Assembly: GCA_002436105.1 (NCBI GenBank)
Contig: DIXU01000006.1
Coordinates: forward strand, 1 to 64,000
Source of the DNA: Candidatus Aminicenantes bacterium UBA6072
GTDB taxonomy: Bacteria > Acidobacteriota > Aminicenantia > UBA2199
DNA length: 64,000 nucleotides
Direction of reading: 5' to 3'
Part shown: in pieces, positions 44,567 through 53,695 of the stretch
How the letters are laid out: each line of letters begins with the position of its first letter
Numbering within the stretch: position 1 is the stretch's first letter
Made by a program: the position numbers and the translations under genes
The notes under the pieces: model-generated
Database searches by the model: none
What the model was told of the DNA's origin: nothing
The model's input: only the letters and a program-made list of their open reading frames with translations

Positions 44567-46618
44567 ATGAAACACGGCATCGTTTCCCTTTCCATGATCG
44601 CGGTCAGCCTGATACTGGTCTACTCTGCTGCGACTTTTTTGCCGGCCGCGGCCGAGCCGCCGGCGCTGGATAAAAAAAACATGGACCTTGCGGTCCGCCC
44701 CGGCGACGACTTCTTCCGTTACGCCAACGGCGCCTGGATCCGCCAAATCGAGATACCTGTCGACAAGAGCGAGTACGACGCCTTCGACCAGGTGCGCGAG
44801 CAGAACCGCTCCAGGCTGCGTAACCTTTTCGAGAGCCTGGCTGCTGTTTCCGCCACGGCCGCCAAGGGCACGGCGGCGCAGAAGATCGGCGATTTCTACG
44901 CCATGGCCATGGATGCCGCCCGGGTCGAGGCCCTGGGCTCCACTCCGCTGAACGCCGACTTTGAGCGCATCGCCAGGGCTGCGACCGCCGCCGATATCCA
45001 GGATCTGATCGCGGACTTCCACCGCGAGAACGTCCCGGTCCTGTTCGGCGCCGGCGTCGAGGTCGACCTGATGAACTCCAAGGCCTACGCCTATTACCTG
45101 GCGCAATCCGGCCTGGGCATGCCCGACCGCGACTACTACACCCGCGACGACGCCGACGCGCGCAAGCTGCGCGAGCAATACCTGGACCACGTGACCGCCA
45201 TGCTGAAGCTGCTGGGCGACACTCCCGAACAGGCCGCCGCCTCGGCCGCGACCGTGCTGGCCATGGAAACACGGCTGGCCCGGGCATCCAAAACGCGGGT
45301 CGAGATGCGCGACATCCCCAACCTGTACAACAAGATGTCCCTGGCGCAGATCAAGGAACTCAGCCCCGGTTTCGACTGGGTTCGCTACCTGCGGAACATC
45401 GGCCGCCCTGAAATCGCCGATTTCATCGTCACCGCCCCCGGGTTCTTCAAGGAGATGGGGATCATGCTCCAGGAGATCCCCCTCCCCGACTGGAGGACTT
45501 ACCTGCGCTGGCAGGCGCTCAACGCCTATGCCCCCTTCCTGAGCTCGGCCTTCGTCAACGAGAACTTCAATTTCTTTTCCCGGGCCATGGAGGGAACGCA
45601 GCAGATCGAGGAGCGCTGGAAACGCATGACCTCGCTGACCAGCGGCAGTCTCGACCAGCTGGTGGGCCGGATGTACGTCGAAAAATATTTCCCTCCCGCC
45701 TGCAAGCAGCGCATGAATGAGCTGGCGGCCAACATCAAGAAAGCTTTCGAGGCGCGCCTGCGCCGGATCTCCTGGATGAGCGAAAAGACCCGCCAGCAAG
45801 CCCTGGAAAAGCTGCTGGCCATGCGCATCGAGGTCGGCTATCCCGACCAGTGGGAGGACTACGGCAAGCTGGAGATCGGCCGCGACTCGCTGCTGGACAA
45901 CCTGCGCCGCTCCGGGCGGTTCGCGTTTCAAAAGAACCTCGACCAGCTCGGCAAGCCGGTGGATACGGGCAAGTGGGACATGGCGCCGCAGATCGTCAAT
46001 GCCGGCTACAATCCGGTGTACAACAAAATGATCTTCCCGGCCGGCATCCTGCAGCCGCCTTTTTTCTTCGCTGACGCCGACGACGCGGTCAATTACGGCG
46101 CCATCGGCATGGCCATCGGCCACGAGATGAGCCACGGCTTCGACGACCAGGGGCGCTGGTTTGATAAGGACGGCAACATGCGCGACTGGTGGACCCCGGA
46201 GGACAGCGAGAAGTTCAAGCGCCAGACCAGGCTGCTGGTCGAGCAATACGGCGCCTTTACGACCGAGGACGGCGTGCACGTCAACGGCGAGCTCAGCCTG
46301 GGCGAGAACATCGCCGACTATGCCGGGCTGACCATGTCCCTGGCCGGCTATCACCTCTCGCTGCAGGGCAAGGAAGCGCCCAAGGCCATCGACGGCTTCA
46401 GCGGCGACCAGCGCTTTTTCCTCTCCTTCGCCCAGGTGTGGCGCGGCAAGATCCGCCCCGAGGCGCTGAAAAAAAAGATCCAGGAGGACGTCCACCCCTG
46501 GGGCGAGTTCCGCGTCAACGGCGCCCCCTTCAACGTCCCCGAGTTCTACAAGGCCTTCGACATCCAGCCCGGCGACAAGCTGTACCGCGCCCCCGAGCAG
46601 CGCCCGGCCATCTGGTAG
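44567..46618 (+). CDS. Secreted M13 family metallopeptidase (neprilysin/PepO type)
   Basis: This 683-residue protein has a signal peptide or membrane anchor (about 1-30). Zinc motif HEMSH lies at 519-523 with the following DDQG, and the third ligand Glu580 is in ENIADYAG. The family's N-terminal DDFFRYANG is near 45 and NAYYNP-like sequence (here NAGYNPVYNK) is present. It cleaves peptides on the amino side of hydrophobic residues. ATG 44567 has AAGGAG; the longer frame was not used. It follows a terminator region and is probably transcribed alone. Confidence 0.95.
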   Translation: MKHGIVSLSMIAVSLILVYSAATFLPAAAEPPALDKKNMDLAVRPGDDFFRYANGAWIRQIEIPVDKSEYDAFDQVREQNRSRLRNLFESLAAVSATAAKGTAAQKIGDFYAMAMDAARVEALGSTPLNADFERIARAATAADIQDLIADFHRENVPVLFGAGVEVDLMNSKAYAYYLAQSGLGMPDRDYYTRDDADARKLREQYLDHVTAMLKLLGDTPEQAAASAATVLAMETRLARASKTRVEMRDIPNLYNKMSLAQIKELSPGFDWVRYLRNIGRPEIADFIVTAPGFFKEMGIMLQEIPLPDWRTYLRWQALNAYAPFLSSAFVNENFNFFSRAMEGTQQIEERWKRMTSLTSGSLDQLVGRMYVEKYFPPACKQRMNELAANIKKAFEARLRRISWMSEKTRQQALEKLLAMRIEVGYPDQWEDYGKLEIGRDSLLDNLRRSGRFAFQKNLDQLGKPVDTGKWDMAPQIVNAGYNPVYNKMIFPAGILQPPFFFADADDAVNYGAIGMAIGHEMSHGFDDQGRWFDKDGNMRDWWTPEDSEKFKRQTRLLVEQYGAFTTEDGVHVNGELSLGENIADYAGLTMSLAGYHLSLQGKEAPKAIDGFSGDQRFFLSFAQVWRGKIRPEALKKKIQEDVHPWGEFRVNGAPFNVPEFYKAFDIQPGDKLYRAPEQRPAIW

Positions 46619-46682
46619 GAGATCGTGACGATGCTGAAAGGGCGGCCATCGCGCCGCACCTTTCTTCGCCACCCTGGGACGG

Positions 46683-47390
46683 ATGATCGTGGAGCTTGAA
46701 AAATCCGGCGCCGCCGCGGACCGCAAGCGCTTGACCCGCCGTGTCATCCTGCGCTTCGGCATGGCCGGCCCGCTGCTGGCGGCCATATTCTTCCTGCCCG
46801 CCGGCACAATGGACTACTGGCAGGCCTGGCTCTACATGGCCGTGCTCCTCATCCCCATGGGCTGGGTCCTGGCCCATTACCTGAAGAGGGATCCCGAGCT
46901 CCTTGATCGCCGCATGCACACGCTGGAAAAGGAAAAGCGGCAGCGGGCCATCATCTTCCTCTCCTACCCCGTCTTCCTCGCCGCCTTCCTGCTGCCGGGG
47001 TTCGACCGGCGTTACTCCTGGTCCCGGGTCCCGGTCTGGCTGGTCCTGCTGGCCGACCTCGTGGTGCTGGCCGGCTATCTCCTGTTCGTCCGCGTCATGA
47101 AGGAGAATCGCTTCCTCTCGCGGATCGTCGAGGTGGACGCGAAACAGAAGGTCATCGATACCGGACCCTATGCCGTGGTGCGCCATCCCATGTATGCCGG
47201 GATACTGCCGCTGTACCTGTTCAGCCCGCTGGCCCTGGGATCGTTCTGGGCCCTGATCCCGGCCGCTTTTCTGCCGCCGATCATCATCGCCCGCATCTTC
47301 AACGAGGAAAAAGTGCTGCACCGCGACCTGCCGGGATACGCCTCCTACATGAGGCGGGTAAGGCACCGCCTGATCCCCGGGATCTGGTGA
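46683..47390 (+). CDS. Isoprenylcysteine carboxyl methyltransferase (ICMT)-like membrane protein
   Basis: This 235-residue integral membrane protein has about five membrane helices. The C-terminal signature TGPYAVVRHPMYAGILPLYL-like (key R-H-P-x-Y) and the terminal EEKVLHRDLPGYASYM (E..L) match ICMT and phospholipid N-methyltransferases that use S-adenosylmethionine. Its substrate in bacteria is unknown. It starts 64 bases after the M13 gene and may share its transcript. Confidence 0.85.
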   Translation: MIVELEKSGAAADRKRLTRRVILRFGMAGPLLAAIFFLPAGTMDYWQAWLYMAVLLIPMGWVLAHYLKRDPELLDRRMHTLEKEKRQRAIIFLSYPVFLAAFLLPGFDRRYSWSRVPVWLVLLADLVVLAGYLLFVRVMKENRFLSRIVEVDAKQKVIDTGPYAVVRHPMYAGILPLYLFSPLALGSFWALIPAAFLPPIIIARIFNEEKVLHRDLPGYASYMRRVRHRLIPGIW

Positions 47391-47481
47391 GAGGGGAAAC
47401 CGGCCGCCCATCCATGCTTGCCAAAAGAAACCCTTTCTGTTAGGTTCATTCCAGACGGACCGATTTTCCCGGAGGTGTCCC

Positions 47482-49509
47482 ATGAAAAAGTTTTTTGCGC
47501 TTGCGCTGGCCCTCGCCCTGGCGGCCGGTCTCGCCGCCCAGGCGCCGGCCCGCTACATCGACGACGCCACGGCGCAGAAGATAAAGGCCGAGCTGCTGCA
47601 GAAATTCGGCGCCAACGAAAAATTCCGCGTCGAGCGGGGCGTCGAGCAGGTCGCCGGGCTGTGGCTCGAGAGCGACGGCGGCCCCGACGGGTTCGCCGCC
47701 TTCTGCCGGGAGAACTTCGTCGCCTCCGGGGCGCCCCAGGAAGCGCTGTTCAAGAAGCTGGAGTTCTACAGCGAGGTCATCGGCGGCCATTTCGGCGAGA
47801 TGTCCATGGACAAGGACCAGCCGGTCGACCTCGACTGGGGCGAGATCACGCCGCTGGACATCGCCATGAACGGCTTCGATCCCGCCGCCCACGTGTCCGA
47901 CGACATGTTCCAGAACAAAACGGCATTCATTTCGCTGCTGAACTTCCCCGTCTACACGCTGGAGGAAAAGACCGCCCAGGGCGCGGGCTGGGACCGCCGG
48001 CAGTGGGCCTATGCCCGCACCGCCGGCAGCAACACCACCCGCCTTCCCGCCGCGGTGAGCCAGGACATTTCCACGCGCATGGCCGCCGCCGGCCGCTACA
48101 TCTCCGACTACAACATTTTCATGGGTAGCATCCTCGGCCCCGACAACCTGCCGCTGTTCCCCGCCGACATGAAGCTGATCTGCCACTGGGGCATTCGTGA
48201 CGAGCTGAAGGCGCGCTATGCCGAACCGGGGGCGCTGGTCAAGCAGCACGCCATCTACCGCATCATGGAGCGCATCATCCGCCAGGAGATCCCCGAGGTG
48301 ATGGTCAACTCCGGGCGCTACCAGTGGAACCCGTTCAGCAACGCCGTTTACGACCAGGGCCAGCCCGTCGAGACCGTGGCCGAGCCCGACACCCGCTACA
48401 GGACCTTCCTGGACACCTTCCAGGCCATGCGCCGGATCGACCCCTACAGCCCGCTTTACCCCGACCACATCCGCCGCAGCTTCGAGGTCGGGCGCGAGAT
48501 CCCCGAGAAGGAAGTGGAGGCCATGTTCCGGGAGCTCCTCTCCTCGCCGCAGGTCAGGAAGGTGGCCGACCTGATCCGCCGGCGCCTGGGCCGCAAGCTG
48601 CAGCCTTTCGACATCTGGTACCCCGGGCTGCGCACCGGCGCCGAGCTCCCCGAGGAGGAGCTCGACCGCATCGTCAGGGAAAGATATCCCGATGCCGCCG
48701 CTTTGGAGAAGGACCTGCCGAATATCCTGACCCGCCTCGGCTTCAGCCCGGAACGCGCCGCCTATATCGCCGCCCGCGTGCAGGTCGACCCGGCGCGCGG
48801 CTCGGGCCACAACGCCCAGGCCCAGTCGCGGAAGTTCAAATCCCGGCTGCGCACGCGCGTCCCCGCCGGCGGCATGAACTACAAGGGCTACAACATCGCC
48901 CTGCACGAGTTCGGCCACGCGGTGGAGAACGTCCTCGACCTGCACCTCATCGACCACTATTCGCTGGCCGGCGTGCCCAACGGTGCCGTCACCGAGGCCT
49001 TCGCCTATATCTTCCAGGAGCGCGACCTGGAGCTGCTCGGCGTCCGCGAGCCGGACCCGCGCCAGCGCGAGCTGAAGGTGCTGGACACGTTCTGGGGCGC
49101 CTATGAGATCATGGGCGTCTCGCTGGTGGACATGCAGGCCTGGCACTGGCTCTACGACCACCCGCAGGCCTCCCCCGCCGAGCTGAAGCAGGCGGTCATC
49201 GCCATCGCCAAAAATGTCTGGAACCGGTATTTCGCGCCGGTCTTCGGCGTCCGCGACCAGGAGATCCTCGCCATCTACTCGCACATGATCGACTATACGC
49301 TGTACCTGCCGCACTACGCGCTGGGCAACGTCATCCAGTTCCAGCTCGAGGACTTCCTCAAGGACAAGGTGCTGGGGCCGGAGATGGAGCGCATGTGCGC
49401 CGCCGGCAACATCACGCCCGAGGAGTGGATGAAAAACGCGGTGGGAACGGGGATCTCGGTCAAGCCGCTGCTGAAGGCGGTGGACCGGGCGTTGAAACTG
49501 GCCAAGTGA
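47482..49509 (+). CDS. Secreted HEFGH zinc metallopeptidase of unclear family
   Basis: This 675-residue protein has a signal peptide (about 1-22). A gluzincin-like zinc site, HEFGH, lies at 475-479, with a probable third ligand Glu505 in NGAVTEAFAY. The spacing and motif recall M3 enzymes, but the N-terminal two thirds (about 25-460) resemble no M3 peptidase I know. It could be a new family, or a diverged one. The GGAGGTG at 47472 supports ATG 47482. It is the sixth peptidase-type gene in the window to have a signal peptide. Confidence 0.75.
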   Translation: MKKFFALALALALAAGLAAQAPARYIDDATAQKIKAELLQKFGANEKFRVERGVEQVAGLWLESDGGPDGFAAFCRENFVASGAPQEALFKKLEFYSEVIGGHFGEMSMDKDQPVDLDWGEITPLDIAMNGFDPAAHVSDDMFQNKTAFISLLNFPVYTLEEKTAQGAGWDRRQWAYARTAGSNTTRLPAAVSQDISTRMAAAGRYISDYNIFMGSILGPDNLPLFPADMKLICHWGIRDELKARYAEPGALVKQHAIYRIMERIIRQEIPEVMVNSGRYQWNPFSNAVYDQGQPVETVAEPDTRYRTFLDTFQAMRRIDPYSPLYPDHIRRSFEVGREIPEKEVEAMFRELLSSPQVRKVADLIRRRLGRKLQPFDIWYPGLRTGAELPEEELDRIVRERYPDAAALEKDLPNILTRLGFSPERAAYIAARVQVDPARGSGHNAQAQSRKFKSRLRTRVPAGGMNYKGYNIALHEFGHAVENVLDLHLIDHYSLAGVPNGAVTEAFAYIFQERDLELLGVREPDPRQRELKVLDTFWGAYEIMGVSLVDMQAWHWLYDHPQASPAELKQAVIAIAKNVWNRYFAPVFGVRDQEILAIYSHMIDYTLYLPHYALGNVIQFQLEDFLKDKVLGPEMERMCAAGNITPEEWMKNAVGTGISVKPLLKAVDRALKLAK

Positions 49510-50139
49510 ACAAAAGAAGTTCCACGTTCCACGTTCCATGTTTCAAGTTCCATGTTCCACGTTCCATGTTCCACGTTTGACGAAGAAGAAAGGCAAGACG
49601 GTTTTGACACGCAACAAGGAAGAAAGGGAATCGGCATAAGGTTCAGGGCGTAAGGCGCAGGGTGAAAGAAAGGTATTCATAGGACTTAAATTCCAAATCA
49701 CAAGCACCAAATTCCAAATAAATTCCAAATTCCAATCACCAAATGACCCAAACGAAGAAAGGGCATGCAATTTCAAGGGGGATTTTGTTTTGGAAATTGG
49801 AATTTGGAGCATGAAATTTGTTTGTTATTTGGAATTTGGGATTTGGAATTTGAGTCTTCGTATTGCCTCTTCTCTTCTCGTCAACCGTAAACCGTCCACC
49901 GTCAACCGATTTCAATAACAGTCTCTGACCCTGAATTTCTTTCTGATCTCCGACTACCACTATCACTATCACTACCACTTTGGCTCTTCAGGCCTCCTGC
50001 TGACACTGACACTGTCACTGACACTGCCCCCCCCTGAATCCTCTAAACCTTTGGGTTTATATTGAGAAATCATACTTAAGCATAGTTATTTCAGGCGTAT
50101 TTCATGCGTATTGTGGGTGTGAACAAAGAGGAGACGCAA
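49510..50139. repeat. Mosaic intergenic repeat island C
   Basis: This 630-base AT-richer, gene-free stretch holds nine heptamers of the GTTCCAC/GTTCCAT type (49519-49581), TTCCAAAT-like units (about 49690-49740), 22 bases (49739-49760) that recur inverted at 288-309 in island A, the TTTTGTTTTGGAAATTG piece (49783-49799, inverted at 256-272), CCGTAAA-like heptads (49883-49908), hexamers of the CACTAT type (49955-49978) and GACACT hexads (49994-50026). The last 80 bases hold the leader of the next gene. Modules appear in nearly the same order as in A when read backwards. Confidence 0.78.
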
Positions 50140-50559
50140 ATGAGCGAAAGAATGACCGTCGGTCAAGCCGACACAATGTCCGCCGGCGCCTGGACAAGTC
50201 CGGCGCTGGCCAACACCCAGCCCTGGGAGCTCGAGGACCAGGAAACGGAAAGATCTTCGTGGCTCGCTCCCCGGCACGAAAGGTCCATGGAAACGATCAT
50301 GGAGACGCTGGTATCCTCCTACCTGGCCGCCAACCTGAGCATCCAGTGCACCCCCCTGAAGGAATTCATGGACGATTTCGAGAAGCGCATCCTGCGAGCC
50401 TGCCTGACCCTGACCCAGGGCCACCAGCGCAATGCCGCCGCCATCCTGGGGCTCAAGTACACGGCTTTGTTCGAAAAAATGCGCAAGCACTGCATCAACG
50501 GCCGGCAGATGAAGCTGGTGCGCCGGTTGCGCGAGCCGCAGTCACCGACGGAGAAGTGA
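50140..50559 (+). CDS. Fis-type helix-turn-helix protein
   Basis: This 139-residue protein has an unremarkable N-terminal half and a C-terminal helix-turn-helix (about 90-132: LKEFMDDFEKRILRACL, then GHQRNAAAILGLKYTALFEKM). This closely resembles the DNA-binding domain of NtrC/Fis proteins but has no AAA+ or receiver domain, so it may be a stand-alone DNA-bending regulator. The GAGGAG site supports ATG 50140, with ATG 50104 an upstream alternative. Its stop overlaps the GTG start of the next gene (GTGA), so the two are coupled. Confidence 0.75.
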   Translation: MSERMTVGQADTMSAGAWTSPALANTQPWELEDQETERSSWLAPRHERSMETIMETLVSSYLAANLSIQCTPLKEFMDDFEKRILRACLTLTQGHQRNAAAILGLKYTALFEKMRKHCINGRQMKLVRRLREPQSPTEK

Positions 50560-51275
50560 GACACGGCCAGGGCAATTCCGGCCGGATCCTGATCCTGAAG
50601 AACCACCCCGAGGAAGGGATCGGGCTCTATGGCCGCCGGCTCCGCCAACTCGGCATCGCCCATGCCACCGTCCAGGTCCATGCCGGCGAGACCATCCCGC
50701 CCCCGGAGAGTTGCGACGCCATCATCATCGGCGGCACTCCGGTCTCGGGCAATGGCGGGAGCTATCACGATTTCCTCATGGATGAAACCCGCTACCTGAA
50801 AAAGGCCCTCGACCTGGAAAAGCCCATCCTGGGCATATGCTCCGGCGCCCGTCTGCTGGCACAGCTACTGGGGGCCGAGGTCAACAAAAGCCCGAACACC
50901 ATGTTCGGCGCCTTCCCGGTACGCCTGACGGCGGCCGGCCACAGCGATCCGCTGTTCCAGGGATTTCCCAAGATCTTTCCCGCCTTTCTGTGGCAATTGG
51001 ACGCGATCGACATCCCGCCCTGGGGGCTGCGGCTGGCCAGCGGCTGGGAATCCCCCAACCAGGGCTTTCGCATGGGGAGTGCCGTCGGGTTGCACTTCCA
51101 CCTGGAGGTTACCGCCGAGGACGCCCGGGACTTGGTCCGGGTCTTTCAAGGTCTGCTGCAGGAAGGGATCAAAACCGGGGCGCGCATCGTCCGCGAGAAC
51201 CTCGAGCACGAGGCTCAGATGGCCGAGCTGGCGGATCGCCTGCTGGACAATTTTCTGGCCGCGGCTGAACGGTAG
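50556..51275 (+). CDS. Class I glutamine amidotransferase-like protein
   Basis: This 239-residue GATase1-fold protein has the nucleophile elbow GICSGARLLA (Cys near 93) and a FHLEV segment with the catalytic His (about 178). It resembles the stand-alone GMP-synthase-like amidotransferases, which hydrolyse glutamine or act on unknown substrates. It starts at GTG 50556, coupled to the Fis-type regulator. No partner synthetase is nearby. Confidence 0.82.
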   Translation: MRHGQGNSGRILILKNHPEEGIGLYGRRLRQLGIAHATVQVHAGETIPPPESCDAIIIGGTPVSGNGGSYHDFLMDETRYLKKALDLEKPILGICSGARLLAQLLGAEVNKSPNTMFGAFPVRLTAAGHSDPLFQGFPKIFPAFLWQLDAIDIPPWGLRLASGWESPNQGFRMGSAVGLHFHLEVTAEDARDLVRVFQGLLQEGIKTGARIVRENLEHEAQMAELADRLLDNFLAAAER

Positions 51276-51625
51276 CCCATGTCCAAAGAACGATATCATC
51301 CACAGGCTGCGGCCGGGAAAGGCCGATTGAACGGCAGCCGCTGCGGCGACCACCCCCCAAGGCTTCGTTTGGCTCTTTTCCTGATTCAATTCGTTGGTTC
51401 CCGAGCATACATATAGACCGGACGTGGACGCATGGCCCGGATCCTTGCCGTGACGGGCAGCGGCGGCAGCTTGCCGCGATTCCACCGGAAGGAAGGGAGG
51501 GGAAAATGAAAAAAATCGCGTTTTTGATCCTGCTGACTATTTTGCTGCTCTGTTGGGGTTGAGCGGCGGCAACCGCGGCCTGGACTTTTTCTTAACCGCG
51601 AACGTAGAATGATCAGGGAGATATC
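51276..51625. other. Spacer between amidotransferase and PD40 genes
   Basis: This 350-base region holds an 18-codon ORF (51506-51562) behind a GGGAGGGG site and the leader of the PD40 gene. Nothing else is recognised. Confidence 0.5.
51506..51562 (+). CDS. Possible 18-residue hydrophobic peptide
   Basis: A start codon with a strong GGAAGGGAGGGG upstream opens a peptide that is basic at the N-terminus and then purely hydrophobic with a late Cys (MKKIAFLILLTILLLCWG). It looks like a cut-off signal or lipoprotein leader. It is either a small membrane peptide or the 5' remnant of a lost gene. Confidence 0.35.
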   Translation: MKKIAFLILLTILLLCWG

Positions 51626-52642
51626 ATGAAAAGAACAGTTGTTTTCGCCGTATTTCTCGTATTATCGGCGCTTGGCAACGCGGTTGAGGGAGAGACTCCC
51701 AGGCTGGATGGTCCCTTCCTGGGGCAGACGCCTCCGGGGATGGAACCGCAAGTCTTCGCCCCGGGGATCGTCTCCACCGAGCTCAATACCCGCGACATCG
51801 CCATCACCCCCGACGGCAGGGAGATCTATTTCTGCGTGAATGCCGCCGGCTTCACGTTTTCCACCATCATGGTCACGCGGCTGCGGGACGGCGCCTGGAC
51901 CGAGCCGGAGGTGATGGAGCACATGGAAGACCCGCGCTGGAAAAACGCCGAGCCCTGCATTTCCGCCGACGGCAAGCGCTTCTTCTTTTTTTCCAACCGC
52001 CCCGACCCGGGCAAGGAGAAGGTCGACGAGGACATCTGGGTGATGGAGCGCGAGGGCGACGACTGGGGCGAACCGCGCAACCTCGGCCTGCCGGTGTCCT
52101 CCGACGCCCCGGAGTTTTTTCCCTCGCTCACCCGCGACGGCACGCTTTACTTCACCCGCCGCGAGGAGTCAGGCGTAGAGCGCATCTTCCGTTCGCGCCT
52201 GAAGGACGGGAAGTACCAGGAACCGGAAAAGCTGCCGCCGCAGGTCAACTCCGGGCAGACGTGCTACAACGCCTTCGTCGCCCCCGACGAGAGTTTCATC
52301 ATCGTCCCGACCTACGGCCGCAAAGATTCGCTGGGCCACACCGATTACTACATCTCCTTCCGCGCGCCCGACGACACGTGGTCGGAGGCAATGAACATGG
52401 GGCCGAAGATCAACAGCACCAGCAACAACGAATACTCGGCGAGCCTCTCCCCTGACGGCAGATTCCTGTTCTTCATGTCGTCGCGCACCCCGCCCCGGGA
52501 ACAATGGCCGGCAAAGCTCAGCTCCGCCTGGCTGCGCCGGCTGGCCGCCGAGCCCGGAATCGACAACACCTCCATCTACTGGGTCGACACCCGCATCATC
52601 GACTCCCTACGGAATAAATCCAAAATTGAGGCGACAAAATGA
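51626..52642 (+). CDS. Secreted PD40/TolB-like beta-propeller protein (1)
   Basis: This 338-residue protein has a signal peptide (about 1-21), then repeated PDGREIYF, ADGKRFFFFSNRP and RDGTLYFTRRE units that make a propeller of about six blades. The opening PPGMEPQVFAPGIVST is shared with the next two genes. Such domains bind peptides, glycans or other proteins in the periplasm. ATG 51626 follows AGGGAG; the 3' end overlaps the next start by four bases. Confidence 0.82.
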   Translation: MKRTVVFAVFLVLSALGNAVEGETPRLDGPFLGQTPPGMEPQVFAPGIVSTELNTRDIAITPDGREIYFCVNAAGFTFSTIMVTRLRDGAWTEPEVMEHMEDPRWKNAEPCISADGKRFFFFSNRPDPGKEKVDEDIWVMEREGDDWGEPRNLGLPVSSDAPEFFPSLTRDGTLYFTRREESGVERIFRSRLKDGKYQEPEKLPPQVNSGQTCYNAFVAPDESFIIVPTYGRKDSLGHTDYYISFRAPDDTWSEAMNMGPKINSTSNNEYSASLSPDGRFLFFMSSRTPPREQWPAKLSSAWLRRLAAEPGIDNTSIYWVDTRIIDSLRNKSKIEATK

Positions 52643-53664
52643 AGAAAAACCTGCCGGTTCTTCTGATCTGCCTGTGGTTCCTGAGTGCCTTCATTCCTGG
52701 CATTCCCGCCCAGACGGCTGATGAGAAGGCCCTCATCACCCAGGTCATCCGCAGCCTCGGCCAGGAGCCGCCGGGAATGACCCCGAAGATCTTCGCCCCG
52801 GGGATCGTCTCCACCGGCATGCACACCCGCGACATTGCCTTCAGTCCGGACGGCCGCGAGATCTATTTCTGCGTCATCCTCGGCCAATACAAGCTGAGCA
52901 GCATCGTGGGCTGCCGCTTGGAGAACGACCGCTGGAGCGCGCCGCGCGTTGTCCCCGGCCTCGACCGTCCCGGGATCCACTACATCGAGCCTCACATTTC
53001 GCCCGACGGCCGCAGGTTCTTTTTCGCTTCCAACCTCCCGGCGCCGGGAAAGGAGTTCAATGAGCGCGACGAGGACATCTGGGTGATGGAGCGCGCCGGC
53101 AACGGCTGGGGCGAACCACGCAACCTGGGCGCACCGGTAAACACGTCGGGTGCCGAGTTCTTCCCCACGACCACGCGGGACGGCACCCTGTATTTCACCG
53201 GCCCCGACGGCAAGGGCGAGGCCATTTATCGCAGCCGCCAGGTCAACGGCCGCTATCAGGCTCCGGAGAAAATGCCGCCGCAGATCAATATCGGCACGGC
53301 GCGCTACAACGCCTGGTTCTCCCCCGACGGCCGACTGGCCATCATCCCGGCCTGGGGCCTGCCGGGAGGCCTCGGCGGCTGCGACTATCATGCGGTTTTC
53401 CGCGAAGACGACGGCTCCTGGAGCGAGCCGGTCAACCTGGGGCCGGCGATCAACACGGCGGCCAGCGATGAACACTCGGCCTGCCTCTCGCCCGACGGCC
53501 GGTACCTGTTCTTTATGTCGGCGCGCCTGCCGGAACGGGCGGCGATGCCGGATCGGCTCAGCTATGAATACATCGCGGGATTGCACGGCCACGCTCCCAA
53601 CGGCAATCCAGCCATCTGGTGGGTCGACGCCCGCGTCATCGACTCCCTGCGCCCCCAGAAGTAA
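52639..53664 (+). CDS. Secreted PD40/TolB-like beta-propeller protein (2)
   Basis: This 341-residue tandem paralogue of the gene at 51626 has the same signal peptide layout, the same FAPGIVST opening (PPGMTPKIFAPG) and matching blades (SPDGREIYFCV, SPDGRRFFFASN, RDGTLYFTGPDG). The ATG overlaps the previous stop, so the pair is translated together. Divergence between the copies suggests different ligands. Confidence 0.82.
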   Translation: MKKNLPVLLICLWFLSAFIPGIPAQTADEKALITQVIRSLGQEPPGMTPKIFAPGIVSTGMHTRDIAFSPDGREIYFCVILGQYKLSSIVGCRLENDRWSAPRVVPGLDRPGIHYIEPHISPDGRRFFFASNLPAPGKEFNERDEDIWVMERAGNGWGEPRNLGAPVNTSGAEFFPTTTRDGTLYFTGPDGKGEAIYRSRQVNGRYQAPEKMPPQINIGTARYNAWFSPDGRLAIIPAWGLPGGLGGCDYHAVFREDDGSWSEPVNLGPAINTAASDEHSACLSPDGRYLFFMSARLPERAAMPDRLSYEYIAGLHGHAPNGNPAIWWVDARVIDSLRPQK

Positions 53665-53695
53665 CCCCGAAACAATAAATTCTAAAGGAAAGTCA

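Noticed and set aside
49519..50026. CRISPR array
   Set aside because: Units of 6-7 bases are contiguous, with no 25-35 base repeats separated by spacers, and no cas genes are nearby.
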